A DNA stretch of 64,000 bases from Selenomonas ruminantium subsp. lactilytica TAM6421 (GTDB lineage Bacteria > Bacillota > Negativicutes > Selenomonadales > Selenomonadaceae), in the NCBI RefSeq assembly GCF_000284095.1, contig NC_017068.1, positions 1,612,001-1,676,000 of the forward strand. Direction: 5' to 3'. The notes beneath the pieces are model-generated. The model ran no database searches. It was not told the DNA's origin and was given only the letters and a program-made list of their open reading frames with translations. The stretch's first letter is position 1. Every line of letters begins with the position of its first letter. Position numbers and translations under genes: made by a program. This document shows, piece by piece, positions 26,961 through 36,568 of the stretch.

Positions 26961-26977
26961 AGCACGCCTCCTTTTGG

Positions 26978-28177
26978 TCAGGGCAGGATTGCTGCCAGCT
27001 TGTCCAATATGACCTTGGCTAATTCCGTTTTTGCCATCAATGGGTATTTTTCTACGCGGCCATCGCGGAAATAAAGCTGGACGCGGTTATTGTCTACTGC
27101 AAAGCCGGCATCCCTTGCGGAAACATCATTGGCCACGATGAAGTCAAGATTCTTCTTGGCCAGTTTCTTTTTGGCATATTCCTCCAGATGGCAGGTTTCA
27201 GCGGCAAAGCCCACAAGGATCTGCTGCTGCTTTTGCTGGCCCAGTCCCAACAAGATGTCCGGATTGCGCTCCAGATGTAATACCAGCTCATCATCACTCT
27301 TCTTGATCTTTTCAGCCGACACTGCTTTGGGACGGTAATCCGCTACTGCAGCCGACATGATGACGGCATCTGCCTGCGCGTATTCCGCCTGCACAGCCGC
27401 CTGCATCTCACGGGCAGTCTGAATGCGCTCGATACGTACATTTGCCGGGGCCGGCAGGCCGCTGGGCCCGGATACCAATAATACATCTGCCCCCTGCCGG
27501 GCAGCTTCCGCTGCAATCGCGTAGCCCATTTTGCCGGTGGAATGGTTGCCCAGGAAACGAACCGGGTCCAATGGTTCAATGGTCCCCGCAGCCGTAACAA
27601 TGATCTTTCGGCCTCGCAATGGCTGCGCTTCGGTCATGAAATCGCTGACCGCCTGCACAATATCCACAGGTTCCGGCAGACGCCCCTTGCCCTCGATACC
27701 ACAGGCCAGATGACCAGAAGCCGGTTCAATGAGCTGCATACCCCGGGTTCGGAGCTCTGCCATATTCCGCTGGGTGATGGGGTTTTCATACATATTGGTG
27801 TTCATGGCCGGTGCCAGCATAACCGGGGCTTTCGTCGCCAATACCGTAGTAGTCAGCATATCATCGGCAATACCTGCGGCGATCTTGGCAATGATATTCG
27901 CCGTTGCCGGCGCAATCAGCACCAAATCGGCCAGATTTGCCAGGGCGATATGCTCCACATTGAAATTGGCCACCTTAGCCCACATATCCACAGATACAGG
28001 CTGTCCCGTGATCTCCCGAAAGGTCAGTTCCGTGACGAACTCTGTGGCCTCCTTTGTCATGATCACATGGACTTCTGCCCCTGCCTTGCGGAGACGGGAG
28101 GCAATCTCCACCGCTTTATAAGCGGCAATGCCTCCCGTCACACCCAAAACAATTTTCTTGCCTTCTAAGGTTCCCAT
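26978..28177 (-). CDS. coaBC: Bifunctional phosphopantothenoylcysteine decarboxylase/synthetase
   Basis: Makes 4'-phosphopantetheine in CoA synthesis in two steps. The 399-residue protein has an N-terminal flavin-dependent decarboxylase (LGVTGGIAAYKAVE; catalytic His in NVEHIALAN, about 74; PAMNTNMYENP) and a C-terminal CTP-dependent synthetase (VTAAGTIEPLDPVRFLGNHS, then TGKMGYAIA; SAAVADYRPK). The ATG at 28177 gives the family start; the frame is open to 28240, but that part overlaps rpoZ. It begins one base after the rpoZ stop. Confidence 0.95.
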   Translation of the reverse strand: MGTLEGKKIVLGVTGGIAAYKAVEIASRLRKAGAEVHVIMTKEATEFVTELTFREITGQPVSVDMWAKVANFNVEHIALANLADLVLIAPATANIIAKIAAGIADDMLTTTVLATKAPVMLAPAMNTNMYENPITQRNMAELRTRGMQLIEPASGHLACGIEGKGRLPEPVDIVQAVSDFMTEAQPLRGRKIIVTAAGTIEPLDPVRFLGNHSTGKMGYAIAAEAARQGADVLLVSGPSGLPAPANVRIERIQTAREMQAAVQAEYAQADAVIMSAAVADYRPKAVSAEKIKKSDDELVLHLERNPDILLGLGQQKQQQILVGFAAETCHLEEYAKKKLAKKNLDFIVANDVSARDAGFAVDNNRVQLYFRDGRVEKYPLMAKTELAKVILDKLAAILP

Positions 28178-28178
28178 C

Positions 28179-28415
28179 TTACAGATCAGCCTTGGAAATC
28201 TTGTAGGCAATCTTGCCTTCGGCGATTTCTTCCAGAGCATTGGTTACGTCCTTCGTGGATTTCATTTCGATATCCTTGAGCTCGTCCCCATCCACCAGCT
28301 GACGGGCACGCTTGGAAGCGCATACCACGAGGCCATAGCGGCTGTCCACACGGGACATCAATTTATCCGTAGACGGGTTTACCATGCTCATTTCCGGTTT
28401 GCTCATTACTTTCAT
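28179..28415 (-). CDS. rpoZ: RNA polymerase omega subunit
   Basis: Omega helps beta-prime fold and may bind ppGpp. The 78-residue product has the signature region NPSTDKLMSRVDSRYGLVVCASKRARQL (in part) and ends in a variable acidic region. The start overlaps the gmk stop (TAATG), so translation is coupled; a GAGGAG site lies 11 bases upstream. The gmk-rpoZ-coaBC order is the usual one in Firmicutes. Confidence 0.95.
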   Translation of the reverse strand: MKVMSKPEMSMVNPSTDKLMSRVDSRYGLVVCASKRARQLVDGDELKDIEMKSTKDVTNALEEIAEGKIAYKISKADL

Positions 28416-29017
28416 TAATCTGCCAACTCCTCAAATATGTTCTGATTTTTATCTACACGGCAATGTTCAGCGGTACGAATCGCCAAAATGCGATTAACGG
28501 CATTCTTCACCGTGTCATTGACAACCACATAGCCGTATTTCCTGCCATCTTCGATTTCCTTACGGGCCGAACCCATACGCTTCCGCAGGGATTCCTCCGT
28601 CTCAGAGCCACGGCCGCGGATACGGCGCTCCAACTCAGCGATGGAAGGCGGCACCAGGAAGATGAACAGCCCATCCGGGCACTTTTCCATGACATTCAAG
28701 GCACCCTGGGTGTCGATTTCCAGCAGGATATCTTCGCCCTTGCCCAGACGTTCTTCAATCTTCGCCAACGGCGTACCATAGTAATTGCCATAAACATTGG
28801 CATATTCCAGGAAACCGCCTTCGGCAATCCGCTTTTCAAAATCCGCTTTATCCATGAAGTAATAATTCTTGCCATCTACTTCGCCTGCGCGCGGCTGACG
28901 TGTAGTGGCAGAAATGGAGTAAGCAAGATCCTGGGCCTGGTTCAAAAGTTCACTGCATACAGTTCCCTTGCCTGTTCCCGAAGGTCCGGAAACCACGATC
29001 AATAATCCTTTGTTCAT
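28415..29017 (-). CDS. gmk: Guanylate kinase
   Basis: Phosphorylates GMP to GDP. The 200-residue product has a P-loop GPSGTGKGTV (about 11-20), the GMP-binding TTRQPRAGEVDGKNYYFM region, and the lid RGSETEESLRKRM. It starts directly after the remA stop and runs into rpoZ. Confidence 0.97.
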   Translation of the reverse strand: MNKGLLIVVSGPSGTGKGTVCSELLNQAQDLAYSISATTRQPRAGEVDGKNYYFMDKADFEKRIAEGGFLEYANVYGNYYGTPLAKIEERLGKGEDILLEIDTQGALNVMEKCPDGLFIFLVPPSIAELERRIRGRGSETEESLRKRMGSARKEIEDGRKYGYVVVNDTVKNAVNRILAIRTAEHCRVDKNQNIFEELAD

Positions 29018-29302
29018 TTACTCTTCGTCTTCTTTCTCTTTCTCCGTCTTTACATCTTCGTCATCATCCTCGACCCGGTGCGCAACTGTTTCCGGCTGCA
29101 CCGCAGAAAGGATGACATGGTCGCTGTCCATAATGATGACAGCCCTTGTCCTGCGTCCATATGTAGCATCGATAAGCCGTTCCCCATCCCGGGCTTCCTG
29201 AATAATGCGCTTGATGGGCGCTGATTCAGGGCTCACAATGGCCACAATGCGATTGGCCGATACAATATTACCAAAGCCGATATTGATGAGTTTGATATCC
29301 AC
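29018..29302 (-). CDS. remA: RemA/DUF370-family regulator
   Basis: In Bacillus, RemA is a DNA-binding activator of biofilm and osmoprotection genes; in other Firmicutes the gene sits, as here, between yicC and gmk. The 94-residue product has the family core [21 protein letters not shown] and [16 protein letters not shown]. Its tail, after about residue 80, is a highly acidic Asp/Glu/Lys run that is longer than in Bacillus. It starts with GTG at 29302 with GGGGAG upstream. Confidence 0.9.
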   Translation of the reverse strand: MDIKLINIGFGNIVSANRIVAIVSPESAPIKRIIQEARDGERLIDATYGRRTRAVIIMDSDHVILSAVQPETVAHRVEDDDEDVKTEKEKEDEE

Positions 29303-29315
29303 CAGTATCTCCCCT

Positions 29316-30191
29316 TTACTCGATATTTTGCACCTGCTCGCGAATCTTTTCGATCTCGCTCTTCATATCCACCACCAGCTGGGCCACATCCTTGCTGTTA
29401 GCCTTGGAGCCAATGGTGTTCGTTTCCCTGTTGAATTCCTGGATCAGAAAATCCAGTTTCCTGCCCACAGGTTCGTCTGCGGCCATGATCTGGCGGAACT
29501 GGGCAATATGGCTTTCCAGCCGTACAACTTCCTCGGTATAATTCACCCGGTCGGCAAAGAGAGCGGTTTCCTGAATCACTCTGGCCTCGTCGAAATCCTT
29601 ACCCGCCAAAGCATCTGCCAGCACTGCCTGCAGATGCTGACGCCGTTCTTCCACAATGGACGGCGCCAATTCTATGACCTGCTGGCGCATCGTTTCCAAT
29701 TTCACCAGACGCTGCTCAAAATCCTGAGCGATATGTGCGCCTTCACGCTGACGCATGGTATCAAAGGCTGCCAGGGCCTTTCCCAAAGCCTCTTCCAATA
29801 CAGGCTGGAACCCATCCAGCTCCGTGGTCTGCTCCACCTGCAGGACATCCGGGAAACTGGCAAACATAGCAGCACTGTCCGGGCGTGGGAGATGCAGCGT
29901 ATCACTGAGCTCATTCAAAGCGGACTGATATGCCAGGGCCAACCCCTTATCCACCCGAATGGAACTTTTGGACTCCCGCTTGTCCACATAGTTGATGAAG
30001 AGATCTACCTTTCCCCGGGCAGCAGTCTGACGCACCAGCTGACGCAGGCATTCTTCCCACTGGCCTAATTGACGTGGCATATGGAAAATCAACTCCAGGA
30101 AGCGCTGGTTGACGGCCTTGATCTCTACCGTAACCTTATAATCATCCAGCTCCACAGTTGCTGCGCCGAAACCGGTCATACTTTTCAACAT
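29316..30191 (-). CDS. yicC: YicC-family endoribonuclease
   Basis: The 291-residue product starts MLKSMTGFG, the hallmark of the YicC/YloC family, and has the C-terminal DUF1732 part ([21 protein letters not shown]), which carries conserved Glu, Asn and Ser residues tied to RNA cleavage. E. coli YicC assists RNA decay with PNPase, which is also encoded in this window. It overlaps the dapF end by seven bases. Confidence 0.93.
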   Translation of the reverse strand: MLKSMTGFGAATVELDDYKVTVEIKAVNQRFLELIFHMPRQLGQWEECLRQLVRQTAARGKVDLFINYVDKRESKSSIRVDKGLALAYQSALNELSDTLHLPRPDSAAMFASFPDVLQVEQTTELDGFQPVLEEALGKALAAFDTMRQREGAHIAQDFEQRLVKLETMRQQVIELAPSIVEERRQHLQAVLADALAGKDFDEARVIQETALFADRVNYTEEVVRLESHIAQFRQIMAADEPVGRKLDFLIQEFNRETNTIGSKANSKDVAQLVVDMKSEIEKIREQVQNIE

Positions 30192-31039
30192 GACAATGCC
30201 TCACAATCCGTCAGCTCCCCGCTGAACACCAATTCGGCCGGGCCAGTCATAAAGACATGATTGTTATCCGCCCAATGGATCAGCAGCTTGCCCCCATCCA
30301 GTTCCACTTCAGCTTCACGATCCAGCTTGTCATTGAGGATGCCGGCTACTACCGTGGCACAGGAACCCGTGCCACAGGCAAGCGTCACCGCAGCCCCGCG
30401 CTCCCAAACCCGCATGCGCACATGCCGACGGTCTCTGACCTCCACAAATTCCGTATTGGTCTTGCGCGGAAACAATTCATGTGTCTCAAACTTATGCCCC
30501 AACTCATAGATAGGGAAGTTTTCCGCATCATCCACGAAAATCACACAATGGGGATTGCCCATGGATACCGCCGTGAACTTATACTCCTTGCCAGCTACGG
30601 ACATTGACCGGTCAATGACTTTCTGACCGTCAAAACCAACCACGGGGATTTCTTCCCCCAAAAGATGCGGCTCACCCATATCCACCTTGACACCTTTGAC
30701 CTGACCATCTGCCAATACGATCTCCGGAACGAGAATCCCCGCCCCCGTTTCCACGGTAAAGCTGGTCTTTTCCGTCAAACCAAAGTCATAGAGATAGCGC
30801 GCAAAGCAACGGATACCGTTGCCGCACATCTCCGCCTCACTGCCATCCGTATTGAAGATCCGCATGCGAAAATCAGCTTTATCAGAAGGAAGCACTATCA
30901 ATATCCCATCTGCCCCCACACCATAGTGACGGTCACAGACCTTGCGGGCCAAAGCTGCATAATCCTGAATGTCTTCCTGGAGACAATCGAACAGAACAAA
31001 ATCGTTGCCGCAGCCTTGCCACTTCGTAAAATTCTTCAT
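30185..31039 (-). CDS. dapF: Diaminopimelate epimerase
   Basis: Converts LL- to meso-diaminopimelate for lysine and peptidoglycan synthesis. The 284-residue product has both catalytic cysteines: EMCGNGIRCFARYL (about 75) and ACGTGSCATVVAG (about 220), and the start MKNFTKWQGCGNDFV. The ATG at 31039 is 10 bases from AGGAGG; a GTG two codons earlier is also possible. It is the first gene of the dapF-yicC-remA-gmk-rpoZ-coaBC unit. Confidence 0.96.
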   Translation of the reverse strand: MKNFTKWQGCGNDFVLFDCLQEDIQDYAALARKVCDRHYGVGADGILIVLPSDKADFRMRIFNTDGSEAEMCGNGIRCFARYLYDFGLTEKTSFTVETGAGILVPEIVLADGQVKGVKVDMGEPHLLGEEIPVVGFDGQKVIDRSMSVAGKEYKFTAVSMGNPHCVIFVDDAENFPIYELGHKFETHELFPRKTNTEFVEVRDRRHVRMRVWERGAAVTLACGTGSCATVVAGILNDKLDREAEVELDGGKLLIHWADNNHVFMTGPAELVFSGELTDCEALSC

Positions 31040-31076
31040 CAACACTATGCCTCCTATCTATTTCGATATCTTTATT

Positions 31077-31105
31077 ATAATACCTGCATTTTCGTAAATT
31101 TTCAA
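31077..31105 (-). promoter_or_regulatory. Promoter of the dapF-coaBC operon
   Basis: On the minus strand TTGAAA (31100-31105) and TATTAT (31077-31082) are 17 bases apart, about 35 bases upstream of dapF. Confidence 0.55.
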
Positions 31106-31158
31106 GGTTTTTCTCTCAAATTCGCACTTTCTCTTAATCAATCAGGTATTTGCATGCA

Positions 31159-31199
31159 AAAAAGACATTGAAAAACCATGCAGACTTTCAATGTCTTTT
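31159..31199 (-). terminator. Terminator after rnj
   Basis: AAAAGACATTGAAA pairs with TTTCAATGTCTTTT and is followed on the minus strand by T residues. Confidence 0.85.
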
Positions 31200-31219
31200 C
31201 AGCTATGCTTATTAAAATT

Positions 31220-32881
31220 CTATACTTCCTGAATTATCGGCAGGATCATCGGTCTGCGGCGGGTTTTCTCAAAGAGATAACGTCCCAAGGCGTCACGGAC
31301 ATTGGCCTTGATGGCAGCCCATTCCTTTACGCCTTCCTCCTGGCAGCGATCCAGTGCCTGTTCAACACGGGCTCTGGCTTCATCCATCAGGGCTTCAGAC
31401 TCACGCACATAGACGAAGCCGCGGGAAACGATATCCGGGCCACCTACAACGGTGTTGGATGCCCGGTCCATGGCCACAACGATGATCAGGATGCCATCCT
31501 GAGATAACTGACGGCGATCACGCAGGACGATATTGCCCACATCGCCGACGCCCAAACCATCAACCATGACCATGCCAGCCGGAACCTTGCCGGCCACCTG
31601 GCCTTTATCCCGAGTGAACTCGAATACGTAACCATTCTCACCCAGGAAGATATGATCCTTGGCCATGCCCAATTCCTGGGCCAGTTTGGCATGCTGTACC
31701 AAATGATGGTACTCACCATGAACGGGAATGAAGAATTTCGGGCGCACGAGATTGTGCATGAGCTTCAGCTCTTCACGGCTGGCGTGGCCGGATACATGGA
31801 CTTCCTTATCCCGGCCATAGATTACGTTGGCACCGAGACGCATCAGATTGTCAATGGTCTTGGAAACCAATTTTTCATTGCCCGGAATCGGCGTAGCCGA
31901 AATGATGACCGTATCATCGGGAACAATGGTGACCTTGCGATGGTCAGACAGTGCCATGCGCGTCAGTGCCGACATGGGTTCGCCCTGACTGCCCGTAGTG
32001 ACAATGACGATTTGTTCTGGACGATAGTTATTGATCTCATCAATATCGATTATAGTTCCTTCCGGAGCTGTGATATAACCAAGCTCCAGGGATATGGTCA
32101 CAACATTTACCATGCTGCGGCCCAGGATCGCCACGCGGCGTTTGTAACGCACGGCCGTGTCAATCACCTGCTGGATGCGGTGGACGTTAGACGAGAACGT
32201 CGCCACGATGATGCGGCTGCGTGCGCCATGGAAAGCCTTATCGAAGGATGCTCCCACCGTGCTTTCGCTGGGCGTATGACCAGCCCGTTCCGCATTGGTA
32301 GAATCGGCCATCATCAGAAGAACGCCCTTGTTGCCAAGCTCCGAGAAACGACGGAAATCCGTCATCTTGCCATCAATGGGTGTATAATCCAGCTTGAAGT
32401 CACCGGTATGAACAATCATGCCCACCGGCGTCTTGATGGAAAGTCCCACCGCATCGGGAATGGAATGATTCACGCGGATAAAACCAACGCTGAAACAGCC
32501 CACATTGATAATATCCCCCTGCATTACCGAATGCAGATTGCTGGAATCCACCCCGTTTTCCTTAAGACGGCCTTCCAATATCCCCAAAGTCAGGCGCGTA
32601 CCATAAACCGGCACATTCAGCTGTTTGAGGACATACGGGAGCGCCCCGATATGGTCCTCATGGCCGTGAGTCAGGACAATCGCCTTGATCATATCGCGAT
32701 TCTCCAAAAGATAGCTGATATCCGGAATAACCAGGTCAACCCCCAGCATATCTTCCTCGGGGAACATAAGACCGGAATCAATCACGAGGATTTCATCCTC
32801 AACCCGAACAACGGTCATGTTCTTGCCGATTTCCCCCAGTCCGCCTAAGGGAATAATCTGTAGTTTTTGTGCTTTTGACAA
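31220..32881 (-). CDS. rnj: Ribonuclease J
   Basis: RNase J is the Firmicute 5' exonuclease and endonuclease that matures and decays mRNA. The 553-residue protein has the beta-lactamase fold with the zinc motif LTHGHEDHIGA (about 73-83), HTGDFKLD, then the beta-CASP insert with ADSTNAE, and VSGHASREELK near the C-terminal end of the catalytic part. The start is a TTG at 32881 with GGAGG 8 bases upstream. It stands alone between two terminators. Confidence 0.97.
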   Translation of the reverse strand: MSKAQKLQIIPLGGLGEIGKNMTVVRVEDEILVIDSGLMFPEEDMLGVDLVIPDISYLLENRDMIKAIVLTHGHEDHIGALPYVLKQLNVPVYGTRLTLGILEGRLKENGVDSSNLHSVMQGDIINVGCFSVGFIRVNHSIPDAVGLSIKTPVGMIVHTGDFKLDYTPIDGKMTDFRRFSELGNKGVLLMMADSTNAERAGHTPSESTVGASFDKAFHGARSRIIVATFSSNVHRIQQVIDTAVRYKRRVAILGRSMVNVVTISLELGYITAPEGTIIDIDEINNYRPEQIVIVTTGSQGEPMSALTRMALSDHRKVTIVPDDTVIISATPIPGNEKLVSKTIDNLMRLGANVIYGRDKEVHVSGHASREELKLMHNLVRPKFFIPVHGEYHHLVQHAKLAQELGMAKDHIFLGENGYVFEFTRDKGQVAGKVPAGMVMVDGLGVGDVGNIVLRDRRQLSQDGILIIVVAMDRASNTVVGGPDIVSRGFVYVRESEALMDEARARVEQALDRCQEEGVKEWAAIKANVRDALGRYLFEKTRRRPMILPIIQEV

Positions 32882-33018
32882 AAATTACACCTCCATAATT
32901 CAATTGTCTTCTTACTCAAATTTTTAATTCATATATTTCATTGCGTCTGCGCAATCAAAGTCCGAACAATTCATTCCTTACTATTTTATCATTCTGGAAA
33001 GCATAATGCAACGAAAAA

Positions 33019-33054
33019 AGGACATTTCCCCGCCATAATGCAGAAAAATGTCCT
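33019..33054 (-). terminator. Terminator after hisIE
   Basis: AGGACATTT (33019-33027) pairs with AAATGTCCT (33046-33054), followed on the minus strand by a run of T residues. Confidence 0.8.
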
Positions 33055-33073
33055 CGGACTTTCAAAATAAATC

Positions 33074-33781
33074 TTATAAATCAGGTCTTACGCCCGTCTT
33101 GCCTGTAAACTTGTGATAGGAAGCACCCTTGCGGCGGCTCATGAGCTCATCCAGCAGCTGATCCGGCGTGAGCTTATGGTATGCCAGCAACACCAGGCAA
33201 TGATACCAAAGATCGCCCATCTCATAGAGCACTTCTTCGCTCTTGTTATTCTTAGAGGCAATAACCGTCTCCACAGCCTCTTCTCCGACTTTTTTGAGGA
33301 TCTTATCCTGCCCTTTTTCAAAGAGATAGTTAGTATAGGACCCCTCCACCGGGTTGAGCTGACGATTCTGAATGACATTATACAGATCGTTCAGCACGGT
33401 AGCCAGCGAAGTTTCCTGCTCGGGCTCAACAACAGCCAAGCCCTTTTCATTTTCAGCCAGCAGCTTACGACCGCTGAAGCAGGTATAAGTCCCCGTATGG
33501 CAGGCTACACCGGTCTGGTGAACCTTGATGAGCAGGGTGTCGCCATCGCAATCATAGGAAATCTCTTTCACCTTCTGCTTATTGCCGGATTCCTCGCCTT
33601 TATTCCAAAGGCGCTGGCGGCTGCGGCTATAGAACCAGGTGTATCCTGTTTCAATGGTCTTCTGCAGGGATTCCGCATTCATATAGGCCAGCATCAGTAC
33701 CTGACCATTTTCCTCCTGCACGACCGCCGGCACCAGCCCCTTGTCGTCAAAATTAATCATGGAAATATCAACTTCATTCAT
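33074..33781 (-). CDS. hisIE: Bifunctional phosphoribosyl-AMP cyclohydrolase/phosphoribosyl-ATP pyrophosphatase
   Basis: Carries out the second and third steps of histidine synthesis. The 235-residue protein has the HisI zinc and magnesium motifs ([37 protein letters not shown]) and the HisE helical part ([21 protein letters not shown] in part). It starts at an ATG overlapping the hisF stop (TGATG), giving tight coupling. Only these two his genes are present here, so the pathway is split across the genome. Confidence 0.96.
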   Translation of the reverse strand: MNEVDISMINFDDKGLVPAVVQEENGQVLMLAYMNAESLQKTIETGYTWFYSRSRQRLWNKGEESGNKQKVKEISYDCDGDTLLIKVHQTGVACHTGTYTCFSGRKLLAENEKGLAVVEPEQETSLATVLNDLYNVIQNRQLNPVEGSYTNYLFEKGQDKILKKVGEEAVETVIASKNNKSEEVLYEMGDLWYHCLVLLAYHKLTPDQLLDELMSRRKGASYHKFTGKTGVRPDL

Positions 33782-34551
33782 CAGAATCTTACCTCCACGC
33801 CCCGTGATTTCAGATATTCTTTAACCTGCCGTACCGTAAACTCCCCATAATGGAATACGGAAGCTGCCAATACCGCATCTGCCTTGCCCTCTGTCAGCAC
33901 ATCATAGAAATGTTCCAGCTTGCCTGCGCCGCCGGAGGCGATAACCGGGACATCCACCGCCTCAGAAACAGCCCTTGTCAAGGCAATATCATAACCATCC
34001 TTCGTGCCATCGGCATCCATACTGGTGAGCAGAATCTCTCCAGCTCCCAAATCCACAGCCTTCCTTATCCAATCCAGACAGTCAAGACCTGTCGGCGTAC
34101 GGCCGCCATTGACAAAGACCTCCCACTTATCTTCGCCACTGCGCCGGGCATCTACCGCCAGGACAACGCACTGACGGCCAAACTTTGCCGCACCTTCCCG
34201 AATCAGTTCAGGATTCTTGATGGCCGCCGTGTTCACAGATACCTTGTCGGCACCGGCTTTCAACATACGGCGCATATCTTCCACCGTGCGGATACCGCCG
34301 CCGACAGTGAAGGGAATGAACACCTGACTGGCACAATCCTGGGCAACCTGCACAATGGTATCCCGCTGGTCACTGGAAGCCGTGATATCCAAAAAAACCA
34401 GTTCATCGGCCCGTTCCTTGTCGTAACGCGCTGCCAGTTCCACCGGATCACCGGCATCCCGCAAGCCAACGAAATTCGTGCCCTTCACCACCCTGCCGGC
34501 TTTGACATCCAAACAGGGAATAATACGTTTCGTATAGGTAGATGTACTCAT
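33781..34551 (-). CDS. hisF: Imidazole glycerol phosphate synthase, cyclase subunit HisF
   Basis: HisF forms imidazole glycerol phosphate using ammonia from HisH. The 256-residue TIM barrel shows [16 protein letters not shown] with the catalytic Asp (about 14), the second Asp in [14 protein letters not shown], and phosphate-binding loops [11 protein letters not shown] and [17 protein letters not shown] site lies about 10 bases upstream of the ATG. hisH is not in the window. Confidence 0.97.
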   Translation of the reverse strand: MSTSTYTKRIIPCLDVKAGRVVKGTNFVGLRDAGDPVELAARYDKERADELVFLDITASSDQRDTIVQVAQDCASQVFIPFTVGGGIRTVEDMRRMLKAGADKVSVNTAAIKNPELIREGAAKFGRQCVVLAVDARRSGEDKWEVFVNGGRTPTGLDCLDWIRKAVDLGAGEILLTSMDADGTKDGYDIALTRAVSEAVDVPVIASGGAGKLEHFYDVLTEGKADAVLAASVFHYGEFTVRQVKEYLKSRGVEVRF

Positions 34552-34592
34552 ATAGCAAAATCCTCATACAATAGTTACAATCAACATTACCT

Positions 34593-34621
34593 ATTTTACA
34601 ATATACGGCGAAGGTTTACAA
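34593..34621 (-). promoter_or_regulatory. Promoter of hisF-hisIE
   Basis: On the minus strand TTGTAA (34616-34621) and TAAAAT (34593-34598) are 17 bases apart, about 40 bases before hisF. Confidence 0.5.
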
Positions 34622-34704
34622 GTTTACACCAGGTTAAAATATCTCTTTACGTTATTCTAATTATAACGCCCTTCGCAGAAAATTTCCATAGCCCAATGTC
34701 CATC

Positions 34705-35481
34705 CTACAGCATATTCTGCAAAAATGATTTGGTCCGTTCTTCCTTGGGGGCCGCAAAAAATGCCGCCGGTTCCCCTTCTTCCACGATGTTGCCATCCGC
34801 CATAAAGATAACATGGCTGGCTGCCTCCCGGGCAAAGGCCATCTCATGGGTAACAACCACCATGGTCATATGTTCCGCAGCCAGTTCCCGCATGGTTTTC
34901 AGGACTTCGCCGGTAAGCTCCGGATCGAGGGCTGAGGTTGGCTCGTCAAACAGCATGATATCCGGCTGCATGCACAAGGCTCTGGCAATAGCTACACGCT
35001 GCTGCTGGCCGCCTGACAGTTGCGAGGGATAATAATCAGCCCGGTCAGACAGGCCTACTTTATCCAACAGTTCGCGGGCATAAGGCTCCACTTCACTGCG
35101 TTTCAGCCCCTTCACCTGCATAGGCGCCTCCAACAGATTCTCCAGCACCGTCATATGCGGAAAGAGATTGAACTGCTGGAATACCATACCCGTGCTGGCC
35201 AGGATTTCCCGCTCTTCCCTGCCATTTGCGTACCTTGCCTCACCATCCTGGGTCTGCACCAGGAACCTGTCCTTGATGGCAATGCTGCCCTTATCGATGG
35301 TTTCCAACTTATTGATGCAGCGAAGCAGCGTGCTTTTCCCGGAGCCGGATGGCCCAATAATGGCCAGGACTTCCCCCCGGCGCACTTCCAGATTGATACC
35401 CTTCAAAACATCCAATTGATCATAGGACTTATGAATATCTGTCATTTTCAGCATGACTTCGTCCTGCTTAGTATTTGCCAT
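34705..35481 (-). CDS. Polar amino acid ABC transporter ATPase (GlnQ/HisP type)
   Basis: A 258-residue ATP-binding subunit with Walker [10 protein letters not shown] (about 43-51), Q-loop [17 protein letters not shown], signature [15 protein letters not shown], Walker [14 protein letters not shown], and H-loop VTHEM. The FNLFPHMT and the [10 protein letters not shown] region are typical of the polar amino acid uptake family. It overlaps the permease gene end by 14 bases. No substrate-binding protein gene is next to the pair. Confidence 0.93.
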   Translation of the reverse strand: MANTKQDEVMLKMTDIHKSYDQLDVLKGINLEVRRGEVLAIIGPSGSGKSTLLRCINKLETIDKGSIAIKDRFLVQTQDGEARYANGREEREILASTGMVFQQFNLFPHMTVLENLLEAPMQVKGLKRSEVEPYARELLDKVGLSDRADYYPSQLSGGQQQRVAIARALCMQPDIMLFDEPTSALDPELTGEVLKTMRELAAEHMTMVVVTHEMAFAREAASHVIFMADGNIVEEGEPAAFFAAPKEERTKSFLQNML

Positions 35482-36106
35482 AATATGCCTCCAATTTCTT
35501 AAAGCCCCAGGTCAGGACAAAGGTCATCACCAAATAAAAGATTGCCGCAAACAGGAACGGTGTCATATCAAATTCCCGCTGCACGATCGTACGGGCCACA
35601 CGCAGCAGATCATTCATGGCCAAGATGTAAACCAAAGAGGTATCCTTGACCAGATTGATGGTCTCATTGCTCACTGGCGGCAGCACGATACGAATAACCT
35701 GCGGCAGGATAATACGACGCATGGTCTGCGGATAGCTCATGCCCAACGTCTTGGCTGCCTCATACTGTCCCTTGGGCACTGCCTGAATCCCGGCGCGGAA
35801 AATCTCGGCAAAGTAGGCCGCATAGTTGAGCGTAAACGCCAGCAGGGCCGCAGCAATGTCCGGCAGACGGATGCCAATCATCGGCAGGGCAAAATAGACG
35901 AACAGCAATTGCAGCATGAGCGGCGTGCCCCGCATGATCCAGATGTAGAATTCCACCAGCCGGCTCACCAGCTTGAAGCTGGACAAACGCCCCAGAGCAG
36001 CCAGCATCCCCAAAGGCAGGGCCAGTATCAGGGTAACAAAAAATATCTCCAACGTTATTTCTGAACCATCCAGCATCAGCAGGAACGTGTCCCAAAGTTT
36101 TTCCAT
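35468..36106 (-). CDS. Polar amino acid ABC transporter permease
   Basis: A 212-residue permease of the HisM/GlnP family with about five membrane helices. The EAA loop reads [21 protein letters not shown], where the ATPase docks, and RGTPLMLQL is the family's N-terminal motif. It has a GGAGA site and starts a two-gene unit with the ATPase. The amino acid carried cannot be told, and a separate binding protein must work with it. Confidence 0.92.
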   Translation of the reverse strand: MEKLWDTFLLMLDGSEITLEIFFVTLILALPLGMLAALGRLSSFKLVSRLVEFYIWIMRGTPLMLQLLFVYFALPMIGIRLPDIAAALLAFTLNYAAYFAEIFRAGIQAVPKGQYEAAKTLGMSYPQTMRRIILPQVIRIVLPPVSNETINLVKDTSLVYILAMNDLLRVARTIVQREFDMTPFLFAAIFYLVMTFVLTWGFKKLEAYYGKY

Positions 36107-36255
36107 GCGTCTATTCTCCTTTAGTGTCGTAAAGCGTTAATACATTAGATTATACACAAGAACCTGAGAACTGTAAAGGGTATTCCTGTCAGCAAACACA
36201 TAGTTTCCCCCTATTCGCTATAAAAAATTTTTATGGTAAATACTTAAAAAATTAC

Positions 36256-36283
36256 TTGCAAAAATGATTTTACCTGCTATAAT
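36256..36283 (+). promoter_or_regulatory. Promoter of the 50-residue gene
   Basis: TTGCAA (36256-36261) and an extended -10, TGCTATAAT (TATAAT at 36278-36283), are 16 bases apart, about 57 bases upstream of the small gene. Confidence 0.7.
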
Positions 36284-36301
36284 ATTTTCTGTTAGCAGGT
36301 A
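36271..36301. promoter_or_regulatory. Inverted repeat overlapping the promoter (operator candidate)
   Basis: TACCTGCTA (36271-36279) and TAGCAGGTA (36293-36301) are perfect 9-bp inverted arms separated by 13 bases. They flank the -10 box and the likely start site. The position suits a repressor site; alternatively the right part could be the start of a 5' hairpin. The regulator is unknown. Confidence 0.55.
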
Positions 36302-36339
36302 CTAAGATGTACCATTAATTTTGGAGGTGTATTTTACTC

Positions 36340-36492
36340 ATGCGCGATTGCGAAAAAATTCTCGATCAGAAACTGGGCAGCCGTGAATTCCAGGAGGCTT
36401 TTGAAGCTACTTCCATGGAGTATGATTTCATCGACCGTATTGCTGCCGCTTGCGCCAAACTGGCCAAAGCTGATAGCTGCGACAAGAACTAA
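36340..36492 (+). CDS. Small protein of 50 residues, unknown
   Basis: Begins MRDCEKILDQKLGSREFQEA and ends AKADSCDKN. It is mostly helical, charged, and has three cysteines (residues 4, 39 and 47). It has a strong promoter and operator-like repeat, a TTGGAGG site 12 bases before the ATG, and a strong terminator, so it is a real transcription unit. No membrane helix or signal is seen. I do not recognise a family. Confidence 0.7.
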   Translation: MRDCEKILDQKLGSREFQEAFEATSMEYDFIDRIAAACAKLAKADSCDKN

Positions 36493-36515
36493 TTCGATTT
36501 TTCCATATAGCATTA

Positions 36516-36561
36516 CAGACAAAAATTGACCGGTCAATTATGACCGGTCAATTTTTGTCTG
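36516..36561. terminator. 21-bp bidirectional terminator carrying the TGACCGGTCA palindrome
   Basis: Arms 36516-36536 and 36541-36561 are perfectly complementary over 21 bases around an ATTA loop, with A/T tracts giving U runs in both directions. It ends both the 50-residue gene and rpoN. Each arm contains the palindrome TGACCGGTCA. Confidence 0.85.
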
Positions 36562-36568
36562 CTTATTT

